NCBI GenBank assembly: GCA_033065855.1
Contig: JAVXUO010002934.1
Coordinates: forward strand, 124,001-188,000
Length of the DNA: 64,000 nt
Origin: Escallonia rubra
Lineage: Eukaryota; Streptophyta; Magnoliopsida; Escalloniales; Escalloniaceae
Reading direction: 5' to 3'
The first letter of the stretch is position 1; each line of letters opens with the position of its first letter. Made by a program: the position numbers and the translations under genes. Positions 46,410 through 58,812 of this stretch are shown in pieces. Under the pieces are notes generated by a model. That model did no database searches. It was not told the origin of the DNA and saw only the letters and a list, made by a program, of their open reading frames with translations.

Positions 46410-47835
46410 ATTCTAGACACGGATATATGAATACAACAGAATATGCGTTCTAATCTATTATGCTTATTATTTATACAATTTGCAAGCTAATTATGAGGTT
46501 TTCTATGTAATTACTTCTATCTATACCATCACAAATCTTTGTTCTTTTGTCACTTATATGGTATCTTTAGCAGCAAGCAAAAATGAGAAAAACAATTTTT
46601 TTTTGTAATTGTCATGCCTTGATGTATGCACACTATCAGTTAGGGAATAAAGATCGAATCAAACCTATCATTTCTGTTCGCGAGAATCCAAGCCAATGTA
46701 GGAAACATCAATGGTTAATAACTAACAGCCTAGAGATTTACCAAGTATGATAACATGTTACTCTATATATATGAGTAGATTTTAGATATGGTCAAGGGGA
46801 CTAAGATGATTTTCATGGTTTTTAGTGTTGGTAAGGCAACCTGAGGAGAATATGATGTCTAATTTCTTATAAAGTTGGTTAATATTAGTTTATTTTTTTG
46901 TCACATTTTGTTACATGACTTCGAATTACCTCATTAGTAATTAGATATCAAGCTAACTAGCATGGAACTACAAATAGAACATTTAGGTGGTAAAAGATAA
47001 GGTGCAAGTGTCAATTCTTTAGCTTCGCAAACAAAGTAGATGGTAATTATAAACCAAAAAAAAAATTGTGTCTAACATTCAGCCACTTATTGTCATATTT
47101 AATAAGATTTTTTTGTGTTGAAAAAACAAACTAACCTGTTATTAAAAAGAGACATGGTAATTAAATTCATCTATTGAGTATACACTTGCTTCGATGTGTG
47201 TAAATATTGGCAAAAGTGAATGCCATACAGTCTCTTATATTCTTCTAATACGCTCACACTTCACTATTGTTGCTAAAAGTTACGAAAGAATAGTAATGAA
47301 GTGATCGTTTTTTTATTTTTTACACCAGTTGTAATTTACATATAAAAAATGCTTGCTAATTATATTTTGATTTACTGCCCGCCTTCATCGATTAATTTTA
47401 GTGGATTAAGTAAGATCTTGGGTTCACAAAACGCACTAATATGGAGTGCTTAAATGAATGAGAATGATGACCTCTATTGATTAAAAGAAATGAGAAGGTA
47501 GAGTGAGGGCCTAAGTGTTGTATCAAATGATTACAACATTTGAAAAGTAAACCTATCGAGACCTCGATCAAACATTCTACCTTCGGTCTATAATATCAAT
47601 TATGTTCTAGCTAATTTTCAGAAGAACATGATGTAAACTATGTTCCGAACACAATCAAGTTTTTTGAATCTCCGGAGACTAATTAACTATTCTACTTGGT
47701 TAGTACTTGTGTCATTAACTATTGATCTATTGCGACATATTTAATTACAGTGTGTCATATATGTCATTCTAGAATAATGAAAGAAGGCTTAGAAATTTAA
47801 GATATTTAAAATAGAATAGCATTTTTTCTATTCAG

Positions 47836-47967
47836 ATTGCTAAAAGTAACTTTGGAGATGCTGGTTCGACTGCGACTAAGGATAATGAAGACTTCCCTTT
47901 CTTTCTTAAGTCCGAACTTGTGCAATCCACGATTTCTGACATGTACATGGTGATCGAGGAATTGTAA
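47836..47967 (+). pseudogene. Unidentified terminal-exon-like open stretch
   Basis: After a splice acceptor ('ttctattcag') 43 codons are open to a TAA: 'IAKSNFGDAGSTATKDNEDF' and on to 'SDMYMVIEEL'. Its GC content and codon use look more gene-like than the surroundings. It is not recognised; possibly a captured last exon in the H2 Helitron. Confidence 0.35.
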
Positions 47968-49411
47968 GGGATTGTTTTCTAAATTTCTTTCTCACACCCT
48001 TTAGCTTATTATGTTTTAGTAAGCTTTTTGGTGAGTTTGTGGTCTCATACGTACGCTAATCTTATAAGTTTAAGATGTTACACTTGATTTAGAACCAATT
48101 CTTTTTTAAATTAAATTACAAGAGGTAATTGAATTTGATTAGGGAATTAGTTCGGATTAGAATAAGTTTGGCGAATAAAGTAAATATAATATAAATGAGA
48201 TCCAAGACAACTTCTAACTCAATTACAAACCATACAACTTTTAAAGCTAGCAAAACATGGAGGTAGACGTGGCATTGGCAATAAAGGTGCAATTGATGTT
48301 GTACATGTGAATGATACTATATTTTTGGTAATGGTGGTGTTTGTGGCATGAGGTGGTGGTCGTTGACTGCGATACTCTTATACAACAGAAGTGGCGGTAG
48401 TAGTGGTAATAATGGCGGCGACCGTAAACATGGTAGTAGCTATAATGGTTGGTAATGCAGGTTATTTATCAAAAAATGGTAGCACTAAGGTGTTGGTGCA
48501 TTAGTATAAGATAGTGGGACAATTACTGTTGTAAACTCTAATTAGACATATGCTAAATCAGATTAACAAATGACGATTCTAGGTTTAGTTCCTCGAAAAA
48601 ACCTGCATGTTTTATAAAATCTGCCCTAAGACTAGGAACTCTTAATGTTTTCACTAGCGGAGCTTCTCACCCGATTATCATAAAGTTCTCCTTCGTCAAA
48701 AGTTCACTTAGTGGTTTGAACACTTTCTTAATAGTATGAACTAATCTAAAAAGCACACATAATATTCTACATGAAAGAATATATAAGGTATGACTAGGAT
48801 TATATGTGAATTTGTCAATATTTTACACAAACAAAGAAAAAGAGAAAAGGTGAACTAAATGCCCACACCGTTTTGTCACTTAAAAAGGCAATTAGGCCTA
48901 TCGTTATATAAATATGCAAATATTCTTTACTAGATTTTGGTACTCTAAATAAATAATGAGGATAAAGGGACTACAAAACCAGCATGTTCGTTAAATTTGT
49001 CATGCATCTTTTCCTTTAAAAGTAGTTTTGAGGTTTAAACAATCAGATCTAAAAAGCACATGCAATATTGTACTTATCATGAGGAATATATAAGGTGTGA
49101 CTGTGGGATATATGTGGATTTTTCAATACTTTACACAAAAAGAAAGAAAAAGTGAAACTAAATTTAGACCCTTTTTTGCTGAGCCTACACCCTTTTGTCA
49201 CTAAAAGAGGCAAATAGGCCTATCGTTATATAAAATGTGCAAGTATTTTTTTTACTAGATTCTGGTTCACAAAACAATTAATGAGGACAAAAGGACTACA
49301 TAACCAGCATGTTTGTGAAATTTGTGATACATCTTTTTCTTTAACAGTAGTTTTGAGGTTTGAACAACTTTTTAGTGGTACAAACCCGTCTAAGAAGCAC
49401 ATGTAATACTC

Positions 49412-49415
<4 letters not shown>

Positions 49416-49470
<55 letters not shown>
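49416..49470. repeat. (TA)n microsatellite
   Basis: About 27 TA units within the H2 tail; the related tail copies do not have this expansion. Confidence 0.95.
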
Positions 49471-49473
<3 letters not shown>

Positions 49474-50014
49474 CGTGACTATAGGATATATATGTGGATT
49501 TGCCAATATTTTACAGAAAAAGAAAGAGAAAAAGTAAAATTAAATCTACACCCTTTTTCGCTAAGCCCATATCCCTTCGTCACAAAAGAGGCAACTAGAC
49601 CTATCTTATAAAATATGCAAATATTCTGTACTAGATTTTGGTACACAAAATAATTAATGAGAATCTCAAAAACAACATGTTAGTGAAATTTGTCATACAT
49701 CTTTTCCCTTAGTAGTAGTTTTAGACTATACAATGGTCTATAACCGAAGTTAGGGCTAAAATGTTCTCTCAGATTTACTATGATTCTTACGTAGTAGGTA
49801 GTGGACTAATTGATAGGAGAAACTTACATACTTGAATAATGTCAACTATTAAGTTTAAGATGTATAAATGAATTAACTCATTTGTCTTTGAAATTAATTA
49901 TCTTTCTTTATCTTTTGAAACTTTAATTTGAACTAAATAGGCTTTATTAAAATAAATGATCAACACTAAAATCAAATTACATTGCGTCCCGTGCATTTGC
50001 ACGGGCACATTAGC

Positions 50015-52399
50015 ATTTACGAAATAAAACTGTTATTTCTGTATTTTAAGAGTTAAATCATATTCAATTTGATTCTTTTTTATTTTGCATTTATTGGTTT
50101 ATATGATTCCCAATTTAGAAGTTGATGTCACACAATTAAAATTAATTTCCTAAGTAAATTACATGTTGGTGTTTTAAAATATTTTTAAAAATTAAGTCAT
50201 ATTCATTTTGTATATTATTTTTGTAAATAGAAATGAAAGATCTTTATTTGTAAGTCATATACAAATATGATTCCCAATTTAAAATTTAAGGCCAATTTTG
50301 TGACACATCATCATGTTTATTTTCGAGTCTTTTTTCTTTTTTATCCATATTCATCAAAATTACATATGCATCATGATTATTTACTTAAAAATTCGTAGCT
50401 ATTATTGTCATTATTTTAGTTTACCTTATATGAGTAAAAAAACAAATTCTACACCTTCTAAAACTTTACCTAATCAATATATTAGGACTTAAGTTTAACT
50501 AGTAACACCTCAAAAATACTTTAAGATAACCAAAAAAAAAAAGACTTAAAATATGAAGAAAAAAACGTAAAATATTTAAAAACTTAAGTCATATGACTTT
50601 GTAAACTAATTTTGAAAGATCTTAATTTGTGAGTTATTTATCTTTGATTTCATACGTGATTTGGTTCATATGATTCCCAATTTAGAATTTGAGGTCAATT
50701 TTGCGACACAACATCATGTTTGTATTTAAGTCCTTTTTCATTTTTATCCATATTTATCAAAATTATACATGTAGTGTGATTCTTTATTTTGATTTATTAT
50801 TAGAAATTCGTAACTGTTATTGTCATAATTTCAGTTTACCTTGTATGGGTAGACAACCAATTTTACCAATTCTAAAACTCTACCTAATCAATGTATCAAC
50901 ATATTAGGACTTCATTTTGAGTATTAACACTTCAAAAAAACTTTATGACAGAAAAAAAAAACTCAAAAATATAAACAAATGTAAAATAGTTTTTTATAAA
51001 GTAAGTCATATCACTTTCTAAATTATATTCAAAAGATCTTTGTAAATGATTTATCTTTAATTTCATACATGATTTTGTATTTTACATTTTTTAGATTTTC
51101 ATTTATTTTAAAAGTACTTTTTGAGGTGTTAGTAGTTAAGACTTCATGTGTTGGTATATTGAATAGGTAGAGTTTTAAAAGGTGCATAATTGATTTTCTA
51201 TTCTTATAAAGTTTATATATGCCAATAATACCCACAAATTTTTCAATATTAAATTATAGGGGAGAGTCATGATGCATGTGTGACTTTAGTAAGCAGATGT
51301 TTTTAAAGTATTTTTGATGTATTAGTAGTGGAAATTCTGACCTTATATGTTAGTATATTAAATAGTTAGAATGTACAAACTTGATTTTCTATTCTTATAA
51401 AGTTTAGTAAAATTATACCGATAATACCTGCGAATTTTTTAATAATAAATTATAATAAAAATTCATGATGCACGTGTGACTTCAATAAGTATATGTTTTT
51501 AAAGCACTTTTGGGATGGTAGTAGTAAAAAATAATAGGAAAGAGTCATCATGCATGTGTGACCTTAATAAGAAGAGGTTTTTCAAGTACTTTGAGGTGTT
51601 AGTAGTGAAAATTAAGACCTTATATGTTAGTATAATGAATATGTAGAGTTCAAGAAGGTGCAAAATTGATTTTCTATTCTTATAATGTTTAGTGAAATTG
51701 CGCCAATAATACCTACGAATTTTTTAATAATAAATTATGGTAAGAGTCATGATGCATGGGTGATTTTAATAAGTAGAGATTTTTAAAATAATTTTGGGAT
51801 GTTAGTAGTAGAAATTGAGACCTTATATGTTATTATATTGGATAGGTAGAGTTTTTGAAGGTGCATAATTGGTTTTCTACTCTTATAAAATTTAGTGAAA
51901 TTATGCCAATAATACGTGCGAATTTAATAATAAATTATAGTAATGAGTCATGATGCATGTGTAACTTTAATAAGTAGAGATTTTTAAAGTATTTTTGAGG
52001 TGTTAGAAGTGAAAATTAAGATCTTATATGTAAGTATATTCAATAGGTAGAGTTTTAGAAGGTGTATAATTAGTTTTCTAGTCTTATAATGGTTAGTAAA
52101 ATTATGCCAATAATACCTGCGAATTTTTTAAAAGTAAATTAAAGTAGAGAGTCATGGTACATGTGCATCTCTAATAAGTAGAAGTGAGAAAGCAATGTGA
52201 TATCAAGAGAAAGAGTCATACTACACGTGCGTCTCTACTAAGTAGAAGTAAAAAAAAAATGAGATATCAAAATAAATCGGATGACGTGTCGCATAAGTAA
52301 AAGGCGATGACGTGTCGCAAAATTAGAAGGGGTAAAAAGGGAAAATAATGCTAAGAAAAGCTTATGTGTCGCCTCCAAAACGCACAACGCTTCGTATAT
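50015..52399 (-). mobile_element. H1 Helitron, 5' part, 3' end missing
   Basis: The minus strand begins at the 5' core near 52397 (variant 'aatatacgaagcg') and runs down to 50014, where it abuts the clipped H2 element; no CCCGGG hairpin remains. 51100-52150 holds repeats of about 190-290 bp with the 'tattcttataaagtttagt' core near 51206, 51397, 51688, 51893 and 52083. Two ACGT-core motifs lie at about 52280 and 52308. No gene. Confidence 0.75.
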
Positions 52400-52478
52400 T
52401 AATAGAAGAAGCGTTGTGTATTTTGGAGGCGACACATAAGCTTTTTTAGGAGTTCTTTTCCCTTTTTACCCCTTTTAA
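52329..52478. repeat. Head-to-head palindrome of two H1 5' ends
   Basis: The arms pair about the centre at 52400/52401: 'cttatgtgtcgcctccaaaa' on the left and its reverse complement on the right, extending to 'ggggtaaaaagg' and 'cctttttacccc'. Confidence 0.9.
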
Positions 52479-55400
52479 TTATACGACACGTCATCTTTTT
52501 TCCATTTTGCGGCACGTCATCATCTTTGTTTTGGTGTTTCATTCCCCTTTTACTTCTATTTATTAAAGTCTCACATGCATCATGACTCTTTATTAATATA
52601 AAATTCGGAGATATTATTACTATAAATTTAGTTGACCTTATAAGAGTAAAAAACTAATTCTACACATTTTAAAACTCTACCTAATCAATGTATCAACAAA
52701 GTAGGGCTTAATTTTGATTATTAACACCTCAAAAATACTTTAAAATAACAAAAGAAAACACTCAAACATAAAGAAAACATTAATTACACGTCACCATGTT
52801 TGTTTGGTGTTCTATTCCTCCTTTACCTCTACTTATTAAAATCACACATGTATCATGACTCTTTAGCATAACTTATTATTAAAAATTACATGCCACCATA
52901 TTTGTTTTGGTGTTCTATTCCTCCTTTACCTCTACTTATTAAAATCACACATGTATAATGATTCTGTAGTATAACTTATTATTAAAAATCCGGAGTCATT
53001 ATTACCATAAATTTAGTAGACCTTTTAAGATTAAAAAATATCTTCTACACCGTCTAAAACTCTATCTAATTAATGCATCAACATATTAAGACTTGATTTT
53101 GACTATTAATACCTCAAAAATACTTTTTATGATAAAATAAACACTCAAACATAAAGAAACAATAAATTACACATCATCATGTTTGCTTTGTTGTTCCATT
53201 TCTCTTCTACCTCTACTTATTATAGTCACATATGCATCATGACTCTTTATTGTACCTTATTATTGAAAAATTCGGAGGTATAATTACCATAAATTTAGTT
53301 GACCTTATAAGAGTAGAAAATCAATTATACACCTTTTAAAACTCTACATAGTCAATATAACAACATAATAGAACTTGATTTTGATTGTGAACACCTCAAA
53401 AATACTTTAAATAACAGCATAAACACTTAAACATAAAGAAAACATAAGTTACCTATGGAAAAAAAAATTATAGGTCACAAATTTAAAACTTTATTTTCTT
53501 TATACAAAAGCAACATGTAAAAAGAATACGTGTTAATTGTTATAAATAATTTAAAAATACCAATTTGAGATTTTACTTCATTAGTTAATTCTAATTAAAT
53601 CACATTGAACTTTAAGATACATAAGCTTTTATAAGTGTTCTTTTTTCGTTTTTACCCCTCTAACTTATGCGTAACATCAATTTATTTGTTTTAATGTCCT
53701 TTTTTTACACAATTTTAACTCTTTACTAAAATTTATTATTAAAATATTTGTGAACATTAATTACTGTCCCAATTGTTGTAAACCTTTTAAAACTAGAATT
53801 TGTTTTTTAAATTTTAAGTATATAACATTGAACTTTCAAACACATTAGCCTTTATAGTGTTTTTTCCTTTGTCTCCCTCTTACTTGCATGTCATCGTATT
53901 TATTTTGGTAATTTTCTTTTTTTTCCCTACTTATTAACTATGTATTATAATTTATTGTAAAAAAATTGGGGCTATTATTGGCCCAATTTTTGTAAAATTA
54001 GCAAACTAACTCTAAAGTTTTTAAAACACTGCCTAATTAATATAATTATATAGTAGGCCTTAATTTTGACTATTAATACCTCAAGTGCACTTTAAAATAA
54101 CAAAATAATATCTCACAAATATAAAGTATGAAGACTACGTATCAAAAATAAAGATTAATACTTAACATATTTTTATATAAGCAATATAATGAAATGAATA
54201 TGACTTCATTTTTAGATATCTTTGAAATGCTAAAATAACAGTTTATTTCACAAATTAATTTTAAGATAATAACTCAAAGTTAAAAGTAGAAATCATATAC
54301 TCTTTTGAATGCCCAAAACAAAGAATCAAATATAATGCATTCTTAAATTGGTTACTTTAGAAAATCTTCAAAAAACAGATCAAAACAGCACCTCCAAAAA
54401 TTATTGAACATGATCTTGAAGTGAAACAATTAAACAAAAGAATTGTCACTGTAATACTACGTTATTTCTTTTATAAGATTAATATTATCTTTTAAAGTGA
54501 TGGTTATCTAAGAAATTTTTTGCCGCTACCTAAGTCATAGGAAGATGCCTACTGCCTCCAATACGGTGAAACTCAATGGTCATTCTATACTCTTAATGAC
54601 ACTTATTTAGTTGACTTTAAAAATGTACTTTTAAAAATTGTCAGTTATGGTATCAACAAAGATGGAACTAAGCATATTTATCGATCATTAACTGTTTTGT
54701 ATAAAGGGTTGCAGGGATGTTCATGGGCAGTAGGTAAGAATAATTCATTTCTGAAATGAATTAAAATTACTCCACGTGCTTCCATTTCAGTACCAATGTC
54801 TATTTTTAGTTGCCTAATTACATCTACAAAATAAATTACTAATTTTATAGTTCATGCACCTTTTTGGGATTTTTCTTTTCCAATACAAATGACTGCAACC
54901 GTTTTTTAATTCATTATGTTAGCATTCATGTATATATACATGGTAATCTACAAAAAATAATGTTCAATATTTGATATTCTAACTTCACAAACTTCTATAA
55001 TCACCTTAATATATTATAAGCTTAAAACTTAATGAGCAATATAAATCAAAGATGAAGTGTAAGAATTTTGTAACCTTACGCAATTATATCCCCATCTATA
55101 ACAGTGTAGACAACTTTACGAATATTCACTGCAATATATAATTGTTTAGCCTCAAAATAAAAAATAAAAAAAAGAATGTGTAAAATGATATGACATTTTT
55201 ATGATCATTTAGACAATAATTAACTGTACAATGCATACATATTTTCAAATTAATTGTCTTAGAGAGAATATTCAACATGAAATGAGTGATCGAAAAAGCG
55301 CCGAACATGACGATGAAGTAAAGTAATTAGAATACAGATATTGCCACTATAACACTATAGTTTCTCTTTTCAGGATTATTTCTACATTTTAAAAGGTTGG

Positions 55401-56145
55401 TTGTTTGAAAGGGAGTAAAATAGCTCCACTTACTTTCATTTTTTGCTAAGGTTTTCATGGGATGTTTTTTTAGTAGGTTTATTCAGTCTAGACAATAATT
55501 TACTAAACAAATTAGTTGTGCCTTTTTCGTACTTTCTTATATAAACTTTAAATTTCATTGTAGATGTCTAATTTAATATGATAAGGAGCTCTATCTGAGA
55601 TACTTATAAAATAAAACAGTTGATCAATGGTGCGCTACATAACGTGAAAAACTAAAAAAAAAATGTCTCACACTTATATGGATATGGTAAGCAAAATAAA
55701 TAACGTAAATATAATTTTGTGTATAAATTCTTGAAATTTAACTTTTTCGTACAAAAATAAAATTAGTACTTGAAATACCAAAGAAAAAAGTAACATTCTA
55801 ATTTGAAGTGAGATAATTGATTACTCATTTTATGCTTCACTTATTGAATACTTTATTTTGAACTTCGAAATCTTAATAATTTATTAGCACTATAACATGC
55901 TTTACTATTATGAAACAATTTTAGAAATATGCTTTCAATGAATTTCTCTTGATTATGATATTGCTTATATCTGAAGGATATGTTTTGAATTCGATGGTTC
56001 ACTTCAAGCGAATACGATTAAATCGTAATTTTCAAAACCATACTTAAATACCCGACCTTAACTCTATCAAAATATGTTAAAACTCAAACATACTCATAAC
56101 TTTTAAATAGAACTCACCCGGGCCTTGCCCGGGTTACTGAGCTAG
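52400..56145 (+). mobile_element. H1 Helitron copy C, about 3.7 kb, both ends present
   Basis: Plus strand from the 5' core (52404, variant AATAGAAGAAGCG) to hairpin 56116-56134 and CTAG 56142-56145, followed by T. It has the same layout as copy A reversed: repeat array 52490-53440, then single-copy middle. Two ACGT-core motifs lie near 52484 and 52514. Non-coding. Confidence 0.82.
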
Positions 56146-56312
56146 TAAATATATACTAGACGAAGCGTTGTGCGTCGTCGGGGCGACACATAAGCTTTTT
56201 TTGGTGCTCTTTTCCCAAACACGTCATCGTCTTTGTGAGAGTCCCCCGACTTAATTGGGCTCTTCAAGCAAATGAAGTGTTCAATTTTTCTTTACCTCTT
56301 AACATTGGTAAG

Positions 56313-56745
56313 TCCAACCTTATGACAACACTTCACAAAAGAAAATTTTATAAACTCCTTCCAGTGTTAGTCATCCATGTCCCCTAAAACTCTCTCTTCT
56401 TCCACGCTTATCATCAATCAACAGCTATAAGGAGAGACAACAACATATTTGTTCCAACCTTATGACAACACTTCACAAAAGAAAACCTTATAAACTCCTT
56501 CAAGTGTTAGTCATCCCACGCTTATCATTAATCAACAGCTATAAGGAGAGACAACAACATATTTGTAGGACATTGAATCATGATGGGTATGACAACTCTT
56601 TACCAATTTTTATTTTTTTTAAACTCCTAACAGTGTTGGTCGTCTATATCCCCTAAAACTCTATAATTCTTTCTTCCACGCTCACCACCAGCAATAGGGA
56701 TATTCTTTTCTTCCACACTCATCATCAGCAATAGGGAGAGAGACA
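56313..56745. repeat. Leader repeats in the Rep-carrying Helitron
   Basis: Two direct copies at 56313-56454 and 56455-56567 (start 'ccaaccttatgacaacactt', end 'gacaacaacatatttgt'), the second with a deletion of about 29 bp. A third, diverged partial copy follows at about 56618-56745. Confidence 0.85.
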
Positions 56746-56747
56746 AC

Positions 56748-57176
56748 ATGTTTGTAGAATATTCAAGCTTGGTCAACCCCTGTTCATCTCCACCAATGTT
56801 AGATACATTTCAGTCACATACAACATACTATATCAATCAATCGCACATGAACCGGCCGTCGCTTCAGCCATATGTCAACATGTCTTTATTAGAACAAAGG
56901 AGGAACTGCAAAGATGCTAGAACACATCGTCATACTGTTCTTAAGAATAAGAGACGTAGACTAGAAAAAACATTAGAACAACACGCAGATCAACTTGCTT
57001 ATAACTGCCAACAAATGTACTTTTCAAAGAGACCGCGCCAGCATGATCCAATTTTGGCCACTACAGGTCAGGTTTCATTGAGCGATGCTGAACTTGCCAG
57101 TAGACGACCTCCATGCACTTCAAAGATGTTGCCCTGTCAAGTTGAAACAAAAGAATATCAAAATCACGAAGTTTCA
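56748..57176 (+). CDS. Putative N-terminal exon of the Helitron protein, basic repeat motif, unit 1
   Basis: Open from ATG 56748 to a possible donor at 57177 ('gtttcag|gtacaa'). About 143 residues. It contains 'LLEQRRNCKDARTHRHTVLK' then 'NKRRRLEKTLEQ', a highly basic, helix-prone stretch. The same motif returns in the next exon and twice further downstream. Helitron proteins of plants usually have a basic N-terminal region before the zinc finger and Rep, which fits, but the motif itself is not one I can name. Whether this is joined to Rep by splicing is inferred. Confidence 0.5.
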
Positions 57177-57288
57177 GGTACAAATTTTATCACTGTTGAA
57201 AGAAGTTAGTACCAATTGCCAGGTATATATCAATGTCGGTCTTTGCTTCAAATATTGTAAATTAGAAGCTGACCATTAGTGTTGTCAG

Positions 57289-57693
57289 ACAGCCATTGAT
57301 GCTTCTTCAACTATTTCTCGAAAAAAGATATGTTTGACTGATATACAACAAGTATCTCAACCGATGGGATATGGACTGGGGTGCACTATAAACTCAATTC
57401 AGCCATCTATGGGCACATATTTATTAGAAGAAAGGAAGAAGTACAAAGATGCAAGAACATACCGTCGCAGTGTTCTTAAGAATAAAAGACGTACATGTAG
57501 TCTAGAAAAGACTTTAGATGAACAAGGATCTCAAGTTACTATCAACCAACTGCAATATTGTTCAAAGAGGTCGCGTCAAGTCGAAAATGCACAGCATAAT
57601 CCAATTGCAGCAGCTACAGGTATACTTTCATTGTTTGATGAAGGCAGTAATCATAATTCTATTTACTTCCACATTGCCACAAATGGAAACTGA
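57289..57693 (+). CDS. Putative second exon, basic repeat motif, unit 2
   Basis: After an acceptor at 57288 ('gttgtcag') the frame is open to a TGA at 57691-57693. It contains 'LLEERKKYKDARTYRRSVLK' then 'NKRRTCSLEKTLDEQ', clearly a duplicate of unit 1. 'QLQYCSKRSRQVENAQHNPI' further on is itself repeated out of frame near 57748 ('YCSKRQCQLENAQHHPI'). Further decayed units lie at about 58060 and 58188. If part of one gene, the stop at 57691 must be avoided by splicing or is a mutation. Confidence 0.45.
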   Translation, partial: TAIDASSTISRKKICLTDIQQVSQPMGYGLGCTINSIQPSMGTYLLEERKKYKDARTYRRSVLKNKRRTCSLEKTLDEQGSQVTINQLQYCSKRSRQVENAQHNPIAAATGILSLFDEGSNHNSIYFHIATNGN

Positions 57694-58812
57694 AGCACAT
57701 GATCTAACCATGACAACTGCAGGTGGAGGTTCATTGACCGAAAGATATTGTTCAAAGAGGCAGTGTCAACTGGAAAATGCACAACATCACCCAATTGTGG
57801 CAGCTACAGGTATGCTTTCATTGACTGATAAAGGCAATAGTCATAATTCCACATTGAGAACATCTGTTTATTAGCAACATGGGTCTTGCTCTAAGAGTTA
57901 CTGGTTGTAATGCCCTGGATATTTCTGTTAGAAAACAGAGGTAGATGCTTCTACCATTCATGGGAAATGATTATGTTCAAGTTATATGCACACGTATGTC
58001 AGTCAATAGCATATGAACCAGCTTACATTAATGATTGGAAACATGTATATGTAGACATTTGTTTGTTATAACAAAGATGGAAATCTAAAAATGCAAGAAA
58101 ACATCACTATAATGTTCAAAGCATAAGAGACATACAAGAAGTGTTTTCATCTATTCAATTCAGTTTTTTACGGAAGACATTTGTTTGTTAGAACAAAGGT
58201 GGAAGTCTAAAGATGCAAGAAGACATCGCTATAATGTTCTTAAGCATAAGAGACATACAGGTAGTGTTTTCGTCCATTCATTTCAATATTTTAATTCAGG
58301 TTACATGTTTCAACTTGAATAAAACTCTTACAATATTTAGGGAAACTACCATCCTATGAGTTACAATCAAGGCACATAAACCAAAGGTCTGCGCTAAATC
58401 AACAGCATAAGTTCGTGCAGATAGACACGACGGTAACATTCAAGCAAGTAATAAAGGTATGAATCTCCAGTCCATGGATAATAAGCCACATTTGTTTGAG
58501 AGCTTTATGGAAACCTATTCAATTATGCTAATTATGATGTTTCCATTCTATTGGTTTAAAATAGAGGCCAGCATAACTTCTGTCAGTGAATCATCAATAC
58601 CTAATCGTACCGGTGTTGTCCAATTAGGTAATGCATCTTTTTCTTTTTCTCTTTGGTTTTTTAATGGGCAATTGAGGAGATTGGTTCGGGATGGTTGCAA
58701 AAACCATGTGGCAATGACAATTTGTTCACCCTCTCAAATCTTTCTATTGGTATCCAATCATGCTATGATGATAATGAAAGTTAATCAACTTACTTGAACC
58801 ATGCACATGCAG
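57694..58812 (+). other. Region between N-terminal exons and Rep with decayed repeat units
   Basis: 57725-57800 repeats part of the previous exon. 58060-58115 and 58188-58262 hold two more copies of the basic motif; the second gives 'LLEQRWKSKDARRHRYNVLK', the first has a stop. The ORF at 58459-58797 is not recognised. A splice acceptor at 58812 ('cacatgcag') precedes the Rep exon. Confidence 0.55.

Larger units (their letters stand above)
46410..50014 (+). mobile_element. H2 Helitron, 3' end clipped; left boundary uncertain
   Basis: Tail 48600-50014 matches the reversed tail 38378-39760 of the H2 element. The 3' hairpin is at 49988-50005 but CTAG is cut to a single C at 50014, where H1 sequence starts. 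48240-48540 is the GGT/ATGG-rich stretch found in other elements here. I do not find a clear 5' end. Confidence 0.6.
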
